A DNA stretch of 64,000 bases from Brasilonema angustatum HA4187-MV1 (lineage in GTDB: Bacteria; Cyanobacteriota; Cyanobacteriia; Cyanobacteriales; Nostocaceae). The notes under the pieces were generated by a model that did no database searches, was not told the origin of the DNA, and saw nothing but the letters and a program-made list of their open reading frames with translations. Where the stretch lies: contig JAHHGV010000025.1 of NCBI GenBank assembly GCA_019359695.1, positions 1 to 64,000 on the forward strand, read 5' to 3'. Below are positions 26,579 to 36,874 of the stretch, piece after piece; position 1 is the stretch's first letter; each line of letters starts with the position of its first letter. The position numbers were made by a program, and so were the translations under genes.

Positions 26579-27484
26579 TTACTCCTCAACGCCTGCGTGG
26601 TAAGAACTGCGAACTAGAGGACCAGAACGAACATGGCTAAATCCCATTTCTTGTGCTACCTTGCCTAATTGATCGAATTCTTCAGGTGTCCAATATTTTT
26701 GGACGGGTAAATGTTCCAAGGAGGGACGCATATACTGACCGATTGTGATGCGATCGCACCCCACCTCACGAAGATCCACCATTGCCTCAACAACTTCCTC
26801 AACCGTTTCCCCGTGTCCTAGCATCAACCCTGACTTGGTGAGAATGCAAGAGTCGATTTCTTTAACGACTTGCAACACAAAAAGCGAGCGATCGTACTTC
26901 GCTCCTCGGCGGACTGGTCCTTGTAACCGTTGCACCGTCTCAATATTGTGATTAAAACAGGCTGGTTTCGCCTTCACTACCTTATATATACGCTCACGTT
27001 GACCTTGCTGTCCAGCACCCGCACCACCCCAAAAATCTGGTGTCAATACCTCAATTTGAGTTTCTGGGTTTAGCTGTCGGATAGTTTCCATTGTCTTGAC
27101 AAAATGACCTGCTCCTTGATCTGGCAAGTCATCTCGTGCTACAGAAGTCAGCACAACATAACGCAATCCTAAAAGCTGCACTGCTTGTGCGACCTTTTGC
27201 GGTTCTTCAGAGTCAAGAGGCATGGGGGCATGACTTTTATCTACTTGACAAAAAGCACAAGCTCTGGTACAAACTGCACCCATAAGTAAGAAAGTTGCAG
27301 TTTTTTGAGAGTAGCACTCCCCTCGGTTCGGACAGCGCCCCTCTTCACAAATCGTGTGAATTTGGTGCTGCTTGATAATACGCTGTACTGTAGAAAGTTC
27401 GCTGGCTTTGCCTATTGAACGACGCAACCACGTAGGCATTGCCCTTATTTCTGATTTCAGTTCGGCTTTTTGTGAAGAAGTCAT
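26579..27484 (-). CDS. lipA: Lipoyl synthase
   Basis: 301 residues, radical-SAM enzyme that inserts two sulfurs into octanoyl groups on lipoyl carrier domains. Both iron-sulfur sites are visible: C46, C51 and C57 in [12 protein letters not shown] (auxiliary cluster consumed as sulfur donor), and C72, C76 and C79 in CTRACAFC (radical-SAM cluster). RSSYHAG near the C-terminus supplies the conserved serine ligand. The length is normal. It is on the same strand as psaX, which lies 161 bp downstream. Confidence 0.96.
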   Translation of the reverse strand: MTSSQKAELKSEIRAMPTWLRRSIGKASELSTVQRIIKQHQIHTICEEGRCPNRGECYSQKTATFLLMGAVCTRACAFCQVDKSHAPMPLDSEEPQKVAQAVQLLGLRYVVLTSVARDDLPDQGAGHFVKTMETIRQLNPETQIEVLTPDFWGGAGAGQQGQRERIYKVVKAKPACFNHNIETVQRLQGPVRRGAKYDRSLFVLQVVKEIDSCILTKSGLMLGHGETVEEVVEAMVDLREVGCDRITIGQYMRPSLEHLPVQKYWTPEEFDQLGKVAQEMGFSHVRSGPLVRSSYHAGVEE

Positions 27485-27724
27485 AAGTATTTAAAATCTT
27501 TGTAAACAATAGTATCGGAGTGAGATAGTCAGGGAAATACTCTCTTTCTTATTGTTTGAAATGTAACCATGATACAAGTCGAGAGCAAAAACGATACTTA
27601 ATACATTTGATATTGTGTTTTCTCCGAAAAAATACTCTCCCCTAAATCAAGAAAAGATTGAGTATAGTGTGTTAATTGGCGAAACCAGTATCTAAACCTA
27701 AATTTTTTATTACAGCAAAAACTC

Positions 27725-28297
27725 GTGGTAACTCATAAAATTTTAGTTATCGATGACACTACTGTTGTCCGGGTAAAAGTACGGGAAATGTTGCCACCAG
27801 GCAACTTCCAAGTGTTGGAAGCAAGAGATGGTCTTGAAGGATTAAATTTCATCCGTCAAGAAAAACTCAGCCTGATTCTTTTGGATTTCGTGCTACCTAA
27901 AGTGAGTGGTTGGGAAGTTTTCCAGGAGATTCAATCCCAGCCAGGTCTAAAAAAAATTCCTCTAATTATTATGTCTGGTCGAAAAGAAGAGGTGAGAGAA
28001 AAAATTTCAGAACCTTTTGAATTTTTTGAATTTCTCGAAAAGCCTTTTGACCAGAAGCAACTAATTGACGCGATCAAATCAGCGACAAAAAAGGCTAAAC
28101 AGCCACGTCAAGAACCTGCTGAACTCTTAACAGTATCTGCTACAAATACTCGAAGAATGACGACTTCTAATGAGGCAGGAGCAACTGCCGACATTCAAAT
28201 ATTAAATCAAAAAATCGCTAACATGCAAGGAGAAATAGATAGTTTGAATAAACAGTTAGTTCAGGTTGTCACCTTTATTCAACAGAAAATCAAATAA
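27725..28297 (+). CDS. Response regulator with C-terminal coiled coil
   Basis: 190 residues from a GTG start. The receiver domain (1-122) has acidic residues in IDDTTVVR, phospho-acceptor D54 in LILLDFVLPKVSGWEVF, Ser in IIMSGRK and Lys in FLEKPFDQ. After a Thr/Ser-rich linker comes a predicted coiled coil (DIQILNQKIANMQGEIDSLNKQLVQV, ~158-185), probably for oligomerisation or partner binding. There is no DNA-binding domain. It is divergent from lipA, and no cognate kinase is adjacent. Confidence 0.85.
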   Translation: MVTHKILVIDDTTVVRVKVREMLPPGNFQVLEARDGLEGLNFIRQEKLSLILLDFVLPKVSGWEVFQEIQSQPGLKKIPLIIMSGRKEEVREKISEPFEFFEFLEKPFDQKQLIDAIKSATKKAKQPRQEPAELLTVSATNTRRMTTSNEAGATADIQILNQKIANMQGEIDSLNKQLVQVVTFIQQKIK

Positions 28298-28594
28298 TAG
28301 GAAATGCTTAGAAAGGGGTGTAAGGGTGTAAGGAGAGCCAGTGCCTTGGGGAGCCAGTGCTTGATGAGGGTTTCCCGACAGAGGTATCTGGCGTTCGGGT
28401 TTTCCGACTTGTAGACGCCCTCCGGCCGGCTTCCCGATAGCCGTAAGGCGTGGCGTTAGCCATAGGGTAGCACAAGCGCGTTGTGAGGGTGTAAGGGGAA
28501 AAGAGAAAATTGTATTTTTGTACACCTTAGCCTATAACTAATGGGTTCAAGCCCCCACTAATTGTTTCCCTTACACCCCTAGTCGTTGAGTAAC
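28298..28594. repeat. Mosaic of dispersed repeats
   Basis: GGGGTGTAAGGGTGTAAGG (28314 on) and a GGTGTAAGGGG unit (28488 on) enclose a GC-rich section with AGCCAGTGC units, GACGCCCTCCGG and the 33-bp element 28432-28464, which is the exact inverse of 6493-6525. CCCTTACACCCCTAG closes it at about 28569. No gene is present. Confidence 0.7.
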
Positions 28595-30142
28595 TTACTC
28601 GTTGTTCATTGCACTTACTTGAGTGGTCACAACTGTTGTCGGTTGCAAAATTGAAGTATGAGCGATGGAATTGTTAGCCAGAGTAAATATCGGATTTGAC
28701 AAGATTCCAGCGATGGAGGTGGCGACTAATGTCGCGATCAACCCTACTTGTAAAGGTCTATATCCCGGCAAATTCCAACGTACTTCTGGATAATTCTTCA
28801 CCACCTCAGACATTTCATGAGTTTCTTTAACAACCATCATCCTAACCACGCGGATGTAGTAGTAGATGGAGACGACAGTGGTGACTAAGCCTAGCAAAAC
28901 TAACCAGTACTGTCCAGCTTGCCAACCTGCCCAGAACAGGTAAATCTTACCGAAAAATCCGGCTAGTGGTGGAATACCACCCAACGACAGTAGGGAAATA
29001 CTTAACCCCAGTGTCAGGAGTGGGTCTTTATGATATAAGCCAGAGTATTCCACAATTTGGTCAGTTCCTGTGCGCAGGGAGAACAGAATCACGCAGGTAA
29101 AGCCGCATAGGTTCATGAACAGGTAGACCAGTAGATAAAATACCATGCTGGCATATCCTGCTTGTGTGCCTGCAACTAAGCCAATCATGACGAAGCCGGC
29201 TTGACCGATGGAAGAATAAGCCAGCATCCGTTTCATGCTGGTTTGAGCAAGGGCGACGACGTTACCCAACACCATACTCAAGACGGCGAGGGCGGTGAAA
29301 ACAAACTTCCATTCGTCAGCAACGAGAGGGAAGGCTGTTGTCAGCAAGCGAATCGCTAGGGCAAACCCAGCTGCTTTGGAACCAACTGATAAAAACGCAA
29401 TCACTGGGGTGGGTGCGCCTTCATAAACATCTGGTGTCCATTGGTGGAAAGGTGCAGCGGAGATTTTGAAGCCAATACCTGCAATCACGAAAACTAGAGC
29501 AATCACTAAACCTAGAGATTGACCAAAACCAGATATGGCAATTTCGCTTGCGATCGCACTCAGTTCAGTCTCTCCACCTGATAAACCGTACAACAGCGAA
29601 ACTCCATACAAAAACACTGCTGTACTCGAAGCACCAATCAACAGATATTTCAGCGCTGCTTCGTTAGAGCGGGGGTCACGCTTGGTGTAACCTGTGAGCA
29701 AATAAGAGGAAATACTCAGGCATTCTAGAGAGATGAAAATCATCACCAACTCACTAGCCCCTGATAGAAACATTCCTCCCAGAGTAGCAGTTAGCAAAAT
29801 CGCGATGAATTCGGCTAAAGGGGTACCACTTTGTTCAACGTAGCGAATTGACATCAAAATGGTGACAGTGGCAGATAATGCCACAAGAGCGCGAAAGACG
29901 ATACTTAGGTCGTCACCATTAAAGGCACCGCTAAAAGAAATGGGATTTGTATTTTCCCATTCAAACAACAGGGCGACGATAGAAGCAAGTAAACCTGCAA
30001 TTGCTAGATATCCAATCCAGCGTGAGGACGTCCGCCCTAAAATCAAATCAACAATCAAAACTGTCAAGAGGGTGACAATCACAATCCCCTCTGGCAGAAT
30101 TGTTCCAGCGTTAAGCTGCGATGCAAGATTAGCAAAATCCAT
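28595..30142 (-). CDS. ndhB: NAD(P)H-quinone oxidoreductase subunit 2 (NdhB)
   Basis: 515 residues with about 14 transmembrane helices. Complex I antiporter-like (Nuo N type) subunit: conserved [14 protein letters not shown] with the key Glu, [38 protein letters not shown] and [13 protein letters not shown] with functional Lys/His residues. In cyanobacteria NdhB is the single-copy proton-pumping subunit of all NDH-1 complexes in the thylakoid membrane, used for respiration, cyclic electron flow and CO2 uptake. Full length, starting [19 protein letters not shown] as in its relatives. Confidence 0.96.
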   Translation of the reverse strand: MDFANLASQLNAGTILPEGIVIVTLLTVLIVDLILGRTSSRWIGYLAIAGLLASIVALLFEWENTNPISFSGAFNGDDLSIVFRALVALSATVTILMSIRYVEQSGTPLAEFIAILLTATLGGMFLSGASELVMIFISLECLSISSYLLTGYTKRDPRSNEAALKYLLIGASSTAVFLYGVSLLYGLSGGETELSAIASEIAISGFGQSLGLVIALVFVIAGIGFKISAAPFHQWTPDVYEGAPTPVIAFLSVGSKAAGFALAIRLLTTAFPLVADEWKFVFTALAVLSMVLGNVVALAQTSMKRMLAYSSIGQAGFVMIGLVAGTQAGYASMVFYLLVYLFMNLCGFTCVILFSLRTGTDQIVEYSGLYHKDPLLTLGLSISLLSLGGIPPLAGFFGKIYLFWAGWQAGQYWLVLLGLVTTVVSIYYYIRVVRMMVVKETHEMSEVVKNYPEVRWNLPGYRPLQVGLIATLVATSIAGILSNPIFTLANNSIAHTSILQPTTVVTTQVSAMNNE

Positions 30143-30468
30143 GAGCTGTATTGGTTTTGGCTATCAGACATAATGGTCTAACTGTGTTCATTCTATTGTC
30201 TTTTACTCCCGTTGCATTCACTCGTGTGTCGAGTGAGTACCTCTATCAGATTAAATTATGTTTAAGTTTAGTCAGCCTGATTGAAAAAAAATTGTTCTCA
30301 TAAAATTAAGCAGACCAGCCATAGACTAATCTGCTTGCATACAAAATGATAGTAACAGTTTTTTATAAACTGCTCATTTCGTTTGATATTAAGTTTCGCC
30401 TTGCAAATGCTTTTTGTGCCTTTTGGCTACAGATCATGTGAAGCTTTACTTCTCAATCATTTCAAGCC

Positions 30469-30789
30469 TTAATAGCGTCCCTTACCAGAATATCCACCGT
30501 TGCTCCGGCTCCCCCAGTTACCGCCACCAGACCGACTATCTTTCTCCTCGCGTGGTCTTGCTTTATTGACTTTCAGCACACGATCCATCCACTCGGCACC
30601 ATCTAGACCTTCAATCGCTTTGTCCTCTGCTTGTTCTGAGTCCATTTCTACGAAACCAAAACCACGTGGGCGGCCAGTTTCCCGGTCAGTGGGCAATTGA
30701 ACTCGCTTTACTGTACCATACTCAGAAAACACTTTGCTGAGGTCGTCTTGGGTAACGCTGTAGGATAGGTTCCCTACGTAAATTGACAT
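30469..30789 (-). CDS. RRM-type RNA-binding protein (cyanobacterial Rbp)
   Basis: 106 residues from the ATG at 30789, which has a GGAGA ribosome site; an upstream in-frame codon is less likely. A single RRM: RNP2 IYVGNLSY at residues 3-10 and RNP1 RGFGFVEMD around 45-53. It is followed by a short Gly/Ser/Arg-rich tail (RSGGGNWGSRSNGGYSGKGRY). Proteins of this kind in filamentous cyanobacteria bind RNA and several are cold-induced. The tail is of the Gly-rich class linked to cold induction. The ~1.1-kb upstream region could carry a long 5' UTR. Confidence 0.93.
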   Translation of the reverse strand: MSIYVGNLSYSVTQDDLSKVFSEYGTVKRVQLPTDRETGRPRGFGFVEMDSEQAEDKAIEGLDGAEWMDRVLKVNKARPREEKDSRSGGGNWGSRSNGGYSGKGRY

Positions 30790-31958
30790 GAAATTCTCCA
30801 GAATCCGATACAAACAGATGTATATCCGGAGAGCCGCTTGCAGTTTTTCATCATAACAAGCTTATAATCGCCGAATTTACCTCTTCAGACTTAATCCTAT
30901 CACAACTGTTTTTAAAAAAAGGTTAAATCTATTCTTTTGTATTGATTTCAAGTATTTTCTTTTACTATATTTAATGTGTCAGCTATTATTTACTTAAATA
31001 CTTCCTAGGACAGATGACTCTATGAAGTTTTAATCCTCTTGAATTTCCGGCAAAGTCAATGAATACATAGAAAGAATAAGCAAGTTATTATAAGTTTAAC
31101 TTTTTATTTTTGAGAATGTATTGGAATTTAGACTAATTTTGCTTATCAAACCGCCAAACGCTTCTTCATACAGGTTTTCCTAATTTATAGGCTTGTTCTG
31201 ATTTCGAAATATGAAATGTTTGCAGCATTTGGGCTGTGCCTTGAAAAGAAAATTTAGTCTCAACTCCTCTGAATTTACTAGATTTGCACAAAAAACTTCT
31301 CTGGATGAACAAAGACGAGAACGTAGAAGTCACTCGACCAAATCAACTTAGGGGCTTGCCGCAGGGTAGAACACGTAGATCCCTCTGGTGGCGTGCTGTC
31401 CGTAGAGTAGAAATAAGAGTTTGAGAACGTTTTTGCGTAAGTCCTATAAAATAACGTCACCTTGACGAAATGCTTGTATGGTTTTTTGTCCAGGAAGTCG
31501 ATTCACAAGCTGTTGTGCCTTTAACTTGCACAATATGGGCAGGCAAGATACCGACTCCACAAGAGTTTCATTTAAATACGGTGTGCGAATTGTAAGATTT
31601 TCAGCTTACCCCTTATCACAAACGCTGTTAAATTTGATTTCATTTTGGCATAATCGACACAAATCTGGTTGTTATGTAATTCTATAACGATTTAGTTTGG
31701 GGGATTTTGAAAACAGTAGTCGCCAATTATGCCGATTATAAGTTAAAGATTGAAATAACTAGAAACTCACACATCCACTGTCCCTACCTTCCATCTGGGA
31801 GGATATTGTGCTAAGCATCGGCGACTTTCGCCATTGCGGGCAGTTTGTGTAAGGATAAAATCACATATCGCTCAGCGTGAGGTTTTAGCTTAACCAATGC
31901 GCTCTTAACGATTTAACTGACTGTTTAGCTTAGCAGCTATTCTTTGTTTGAAATTTCC
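30790..31958. other. 1.15-kb gene-poor region upstream of topA and rbp
   Basis: Divergent promoter region of the rbp and topA genes. No intact gene. A frame at about 31450-31590 reads LVWFFVQEVDSQAVVPLTC and on to TPQEFHL before a stop; I do not recognise it. GCTTGCCGCAGGG at 31346-31358 recurs at 48180, and TGCGTAAGTCCT at 31434-31445 is the inverse of AGGACTTACGCA at 40831-40842. Confidence 0.45.
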
Positions 31959-34610
31959 ATGTCAACTCTTGTCATCGTCGAATCTCCGACCAAAGCTCGT
32001 ACCATTCGCAACTACCTGCCAAGAGACTACCGGGTGGAAGCGTCAATGGGTCATGTGCGTGACCTTCCTCAATCAGCAACTGAAATTCCCGCCAATGTCA
32101 AGGGGGAGAAATGGGCGCAGCTAGGGGTAAATGTAGACGCCGACTTTGAACCGCTGTACGTCGTCCCTAAAGATAAAAAGAAAGTTGTCACTCAGCTCAA
32201 AGAGGCCCTGAAAGAAGTAGATGAACTGATTCTGGCAACCGATGAAGACCGGGAAGGTGAAAGCATCAGTTGGCATTTATACCAGTTGCTCAAGCCAAAA
32301 GTTCCAACAAAGCGGATGGTGTTTCACGAAATTACCTCTGACGCCATCAAGAAAGCCTTGAAAAACTGCCGCAACATTGACGAACAGTTAGTTCGTGCTC
32401 AAGAAACGCGGCGGATTTTGGATAGACTTGTGGGCTATACCCTGTCTCCCCTGCTGTGGAAAAAAATCGCCTGGGGATTATCTGCTGGACGTGTACAGTC
32501 TGTTGCTGTGCGGCTTCTGGTCAACCGGGAACGCCAACGTCGTGCTTTCCACCAAGGTTCTTACTGGGACTTGAAAGCAACGTTAACTCCCCCTAATTCT
32601 CCCAAAGCACAATCATTTACTTCCCAACTGGTAACACTGGGAGGAACAAGGCTGGCGAATGGCGGCGATTTTGATGCCGCCACAGGGAAAATCCCCTCAG
32701 AACGCAATGTTATCTTGCTCAATCAGGAGCAAGCACAAGCCCTCAAAGAACGGCTGACAGGAAAAACCTGGAAAGTCACAGACATTGAGGAACGCCCTGT
32801 TACGCGTAAACCCGCGCCACCGTTTACCACCTCGACTTTACAGCAGGAATCTAACCGCAAACTGCGTCTTTCCGCACGGGACACGATGCGAGTTGCCCAG
32901 AATTTGTACGAACAGGGATATATTACCTATATGCGTACAGATTCGGTGCATTTGTCAGATCAGGCGATCGCCGCCGCCCGTGACTGTGTAGGCAAACTTT
33001 ACGGTAAAGACTACCTCAGCCCCCAACCGAGGCAATACACCACTAAATCCAAAGGTGCACAAGAAGCCCACGAGGCAATTCGCCCCGCAGGTAGCACCTT
33101 CCGCACTCCCCAAGAAACAGGCTTAAGCGGTCGGGAGTACCAAGTCTACGACCTGATTTGGAAGCGTACTGTCGCCAGCCAAATGGCAGACTCTCGCCAA
33201 ACTCAAATTATCATGCAACTGCTCGTGGAAGATGCTGGTTTTCGCTCCTCTGGCAAACGCATTGACTTTCCGGGATTCTTGCGTGCTTATGTGGAAGGTT
33301 CTGACGATCCAGAGGCGGCGCTGGAAGACCAAGAAGTCATCTTGCCTAATCTCAAAGTGGGGGATAGTCCCAAATGCAGCGATTTAGAAGCAGTTGGTCA
33401 CGAAACCCAACCTCCTGCAAGATACACCGAAGCCACCTTAGTCAAAACTCTCGAAAGCGAAGGCATTGGGCGTCCCAGCACCTACGCTAGCATCATTGGC
33501 ACTATTATTGATAAAGGTTATGCCCAATTGGTGAGTAATGCCCTTATACCCACCTTTACCGCCTTTGCCGTCACAGAACTGTTGGAAAAACATTTTCCTG
33601 ATGTTGTTGATCCCAGCTTTACCTCCAAGATGGAGCAAACCCTGGATGACATTTCCACAGGTGAAGCTGCGTGGCTACCATACCTCAAGGAATTCTATCT
33701 GGGAGACAAAGGTTTAGAAACCTTGGTAAAGGAACAGGAAAGCCAAATAGATGCCAATGTTGCCCGGACAGTGGAACTAGAAAACCTAGATGCCAAAGTC
33801 CGCATTGGTAAGTATGGTGCTTATATAGAAAAAGAGAATGGTGATGATGTTGTCACCGCCTCCATTCCCAAAGACCTGACTCCTGCTGACCTTGACCCCC
33901 AAAAGGTAGAAACACTGCTGCGGCAAAAAACCGTAGGTCCAGACGAACTAGGTATTCATCCAGAAACGGGTGAAACAATTTACGTCAAAATTGGTCCTTA
34001 CGGTCCCTACGTACAATTAGGAGATAAGACCGAGGAAAACCCAAAACCCAAACAAGCTTCCTTACCCAAAGGAATAACGTCCGAAAATGTCACCCTTGAG
34101 GCAGCTATTGGTCTTTTGTCACTACCGCGAACACTGGGGGTTCATCCACAAACAGGCGCTAAAATCCAAGCCAATTTAGGACGCTTTGGACCTTACGTTG
34201 TTCATAACCAAACTGGTGAAAAAGACTACCGTTCCCTGAAAGCTAGTGATGATATATTGACAATTTCCTTAGAACGTGCGGTGGAACTGTTGTCTGAACC
34301 GAAAAAAGGACGCAGCACCAGTAACAGCAAGTCTAAGGCGGCTGAACGGGAATTGGGTGCTCACCCAGAAGATGGTGAACCAGTTAATATCTACAATGGC
34401 CCCTACGGACCTTACATTAAACACGGCAAAACTAATGTCAGCATCCCAGAAGGTCTATCGGTAAGCGATGTGACTCTTGCTTCAGCCCTGGAGTGGTTAG
34501 CATCCAAAGCATCAACAGCAAAATCGACTCGTAAAACAACAGCTAAATCAAGGAGCTCTACGTCTAAATCAAAGACTAAGTCGTCAACCACCACTGCCAA
34601 AAAAAAATGA
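31959..34610 (+). CDS. topA: DNA topoisomerase I
   Basis: 883 residues from ATG 31959 ([16 protein letters not shown]); five extra codons upstream are possible. Type IA topoisomerase: TOPRIM domain with E in VESPTKA and DEDREGE, then the core with the catalytic tyrosine in [15 protein letters not shown]. The zinc-finger domains of the E. coli enzyme are replaced by three C-terminal repeats of the cyanobacterial type ([43 protein letters not shown]). A Lys/Ser/Thr-rich basic tail should bind DNA. It relaxes negative supercoils. Full length. Confidence 0.96.
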   Translation: MSTLVIVESPTKARTIRNYLPRDYRVEASMGHVRDLPQSATEIPANVKGEKWAQLGVNVDADFEPLYVVPKDKKKVVTQLKEALKEVDELILATDEDREGESISWHLYQLLKPKVPTKRMVFHEITSDAIKKALKNCRNIDEQLVRAQETRRILDRLVGYTLSPLLWKKIAWGLSAGRVQSVAVRLLVNRERQRRAFHQGSYWDLKATLTPPNSPKAQSFTSQLVTLGGTRLANGGDFDAATGKIPSERNVILLNQEQAQALKERLTGKTWKVTDIEERPVTRKPAPPFTTSTLQQESNRKLRLSARDTMRVAQNLYEQGYITYMRTDSVHLSDQAIAAARDCVGKLYGKDYLSPQPRQYTTKSKGAQEAHEAIRPAGSTFRTPQETGLSGREYQVYDLIWKRTVASQMADSRQTQIIMQLLVEDAGFRSSGKRIDFPGFLRAYVEGSDDPEAALEDQEVILPNLKVGDSPKCSDLEAVGHETQPPARYTEATLVKTLESEGIGRPSTYASIIGTIIDKGYAQLVSNALIPTFTAFAVTELLEKHFPDVVDPSFTSKMEQTLDDISTGEAAWLPYLKEFYLGDKGLETLVKEQESQIDANVARTVELENLDAKVRIGKYGAYIEKENGDDVVTASIPKDLTPADLDPQKVETLLRQKTVGPDELGIHPETGETIYVKIGPYGPYVQLGDKTEENPKPKQASLPKGITSENVTLEAAIGLLSLPRTLGVHPQTGAKIQANLGRFGPYVVHNQTGEKDYRSLKASDDILTISLERAVELLSEPKKGRSTSNSKSKAAERELGAHPEDGEPVNIYNGPYGPYIKHGKTNVSIPEGLSVSDVTLASALEWLASKASTAKSTRKTTAKSRSSTSKSKTKSSTTTAKKK

Positions 34611-35104
34611 CAAAAAAGGCTAGTTAAGCTAAGAGGTTGATATCATCGAGTAGTCTTTCGTAACGAGCGAAAATGTTTAATGAATGGCGATCGCCACTGA
34701 GTATAGACGACAAAAATGTGCGATGGCACCGAGTACCTGCCCCTTTGGGGCGATCGCCCTCATAATTCAGCATGAAAGCGTTAATTATGTACAAAAAAAG
34801 TGTAGATGCTTTTGTTTACAAGCGCTTGCTAACTTTACATACAAAAAAACAAAAGAATTCATAAAAAGGAAAAAATTTTCGACTGCCTGAACTTCTATAC
34901 CCATGAAACCTCCCTTAGTAAGATGCAGTCTGTAATAGAGATGATATGATACTCTAAAATATAAGAAGAGAAAACAACATCAAATTTTCACGCATTCACA
35001 GAGTGTAAAGTATCATAGTATTAAGCTGAGGGTGCAAAAATACTCTGGTTTCTCCGTGAAGGATTATAAACATAGTTGGTAGTATCTCGGGAGCGGTCAG
35101 TTCA
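34611..35104. other. Intergenic region between topA and the small gene
   Basis: AT-rich apart from a HIP1-type GGCGATCGCC at about 34687 and a GCCCCTTTGGGGC hairpin at 34739-34751. No convincing gene. Confidence 0.4.
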
Positions 35105-35242
35105 ATGGACTATATAGAAAAGGTGCTAGAAAAGCTAAAAGAATTGGCACGCAAGCTAATAGAAGCCCTTTTGGGACCAGAAGCGGAACCAGAACCGGAA
35201 CTGATTCCGATTCCAGTTCACGATCGTTCACGCCGTCGATAA
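35105..35242 (+). CDS. Conserved-looking 45-residue protein upstream of aroQ
   Basis: ATG at 35105 with GGGAGCGG (about 35090-35097) as possible ribosome site, and TAA at 35240-35242. Translation: an amphipathic charged helix [24 protein letters not shown], a Glu-Pro repeat [14 protein letters not shown] and a basic end HDRSRRR. The helix is regular, with Leu/Ile every 3-4 residues, and the composition is unlike random translation of AT-rich DNA. It ends 11 bp before the aroQ GTG start, so it may form an operon with aroQ. No function is known to me; a membrane-interface or partner-binding peptide is possible. Confidence 0.65.
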   Translation: MDYIEKVLEKLKELARKLIEALLGPEAEPEPELIPIPVHDRSRRR

Positions 35243-35253
35243 GAAGCTTAATC

Positions 35254-35712
35254 GTGCTAGATTTAACCGATCGCCCCATAAGTATTCTGGTAGTGCATGG
35301 ACCAAACTTAAATTTACTGGGACAGCGAGAGCCGGGTATATATGGTTCGTTGACATTGGCTGAAATTGATCGCTCCTTAGAAGAAGAAGGAGAAAAGCTA
35401 CAGGCAAAAATATCTCATTTACAATCAAATTATGAAGGCGCTCTGGTAGATGCGATTCATCAAGCATTAGGGAAACACCAGGGAATTTTAATCAATGCAG
35501 GCGCATATACTCACACGAGTATAGCTTTGCGAGATGCGATCGCTGGTGTTAACTTACCTACAGTCGAGGTACACCTGAGTAACATCTACCGCCGGGAAGA
35601 GTTTCGCCATCATTCATACATAGCCCCAGTAGCCATTGGACAGATTAGTGGTTTTGGGGCACAAAGTTACTTACTAGGCTTGCAAGCATTAGTGCATTAT
35701 ATAAGAAAGTAA
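35254..35712 (+). CDS. aroQ: Type II 3-dehydroquinate dehydratase
   Basis: 152 residues, the usual size. It catalyses the third step of the shikimate pathway. Signature residues are all present: [17 protein letters not shown] with catalytic Tyr and Arg, [33 protein letters not shown] with catalytic His and Arg, and [15 protein letters not shown]. Start is GTG at 35254, 11 bp after the small gene; the first residues [16 protein letters not shown] leave a short non-conserved lead. Confidence 0.95.
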   Translation: MLDLTDRPISILVVHGPNLNLLGQREPGIYGSLTLAEIDRSLEEEGEKLQAKISHLQSNYEGALVDAIHQALGKHQGILINAGAYTHTSIALRDAIAGVNLPTVEVHLSNIYRREEFRHHSYIAPVAIGQISGFGAQSYLLGLQALVHYIRK

Positions 35713-35754
35713 AAAAATAAAAAACTTATTTTGACTTTTCACTTTCTTTATGAT

Positions 35755-36696
35755 ATGCGCTATTCTCTCGTAAGTCGGTTCAAAGGCACAATACTCGGGG
35801 CTATTATTGGAGAACAGATAGCTTTTTGTTGTAGCAAGCAGTTACAGGGTGCAGGGAGGTTGAAAGTACCATCTTTGCACTGGAGTAACATAGCTATTTT
35901 ATATGCTGAAAGTTTGATTTCTTCAGGTAGATTAGAGACACAAGATTGGCAAAAACGTCAACAAGAAGACTTTGCTAACTTGAAAAATAGCTATGGGGCT
36001 ATTCTCGCCACATTGCCAGTGGCGCTATTTTTTCATGACAATACAGCGAAACTGCGACAAAACTTATTGCTGGCAACAGAAATTTGGCAGGATGATCCAG
36101 TCGTACGGGATGGAACACTAGCAGTGGGCTATGCGATCGCCAAATCTCTCACAGAAAAACTCTCTCCACAAGCCCTCATATCTGAGACTATCTCCTTTGT
36201 TGGGGAAACACAGACAAACTTGCCACAACAATTATTAGAACTTAATACTTTGTTAAAACATGGTGCCGGGTTAAAAACGGTACAAACCGAATTTAGCAAG
36301 GAAGAAAAGTTAAGTAACATCATTGCCTTAGCTTTTTACTGCTTTGTTAGTACCATAGAAGACTTTCGTCTTTCAATTTTGCGAGGTATTCAAGATAGTT
36401 ATCGCTGTTCGGCAATAGGTGCCATCACTGGTGCTTTATCAGGAGCATACAACAGTGCAGTTGGTATTCCTGTCACTTGGCAGGTTATGCTTGTACAACA
36501 GAGTTCGGCACAAGACGGGAAACTACCTGGCTCTTCTAAGATGGTAGAATTAGCTGACGCAATTGTCGCCGTATGGTCAGGAGTGTATAACCTTGCTTCG
36601 CATCCAGATAAAGTCAGAGAAGAAAGCGGTGCTATCACACCGCCTCTATTGTCTTTACAGGCAACAGCAGCTCCTCGCGTCATTCGATCACGCTAA
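35755..36696 (+). CDS. ADP-ribosylglycohydrolase-like protein, probably without metal site
   Basis: 314 residues from ATG 35755 (MRYSLVSRFKGTILGAIIGEQIA); an upstream in-frame TTG is less likely. The overall pattern is that of the ADP-ribosyl-(dinitrogen reductase) hydrolase fold: the opening R-x-x-G-x-x-LG-x-x-x-G, an all-helical body and a late GAITGALSGAYNSAVGIP. The usual GDALG is GEQIA, and the TDDT metal-binding motif is replaced by HWSNIA, so the dinuclear metal centre should be lost. It may therefore be a pseudo-enzyme. It follows aroQ by 42 bp on the same strand. Confidence 0.65.
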   Translation: MRYSLVSRFKGTILGAIIGEQIAFCCSKQLQGAGRLKVPSLHWSNIAILYAESLISSGRLETQDWQKRQQEDFANLKNSYGAILATLPVALFFHDNTAKLRQNLLLATEIWQDDPVVRDGTLAVGYAIAKSLTEKLSPQALISETISFVGETQTNLPQQLLELNTLLKHGAGLKTVQTEFSKEEKLSNIIALAFYCFVSTIEDFRLSILRGIQDSYRCSAIGAITGALSGAYNSAVGIPVTWQVMLVQQSSAQDGKLPGSSKMVELADAIVAVWSGVYNLASHPDKVREESGAITPPLLSLQATAAPRVIRSR

Positions 36697-36874
36697 TATT
36701 TTTTCATCGCCAAACGTGACCGATTCCAAAATATTAAAGACTACAAAGTGATTCAAACTAGAATCAATATTCAAAGTCTGTAGGTAGCTATAGTGGCAAA
36801 TCGGCTTCAAGTATATTCCCGTCCTAGATTGTCTTGTTTTAAGCTATCAAAGTAAGTAACTGCGGTCACAGGTA

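Noticed and set aside
28256-28525. 89-codon frame across the 28.4-kb repeats
   Set aside because: It merely translates dispersed repeats and overlaps the end of the response regulator gene.
31478-31687. 69-codon reading frame upstream of topA
   Set aside because: No ribosome site, no recognisable motif, composition like random DNA; a different frame over the same bases looks no better.
34684-34890. 68-codon frame after topA
   Set aside because: Starts on a HIP1 site, no ribosome site, runs into AT-rich Lys codons; no sign of a protein family.
35731-36696. Functional dinitrogenase-reductase-activating glycohydrolase (draG) for nitrogenase control
   Set aside because: Both metal-binding motifs are missing, so catalytic DraG function is not supported.
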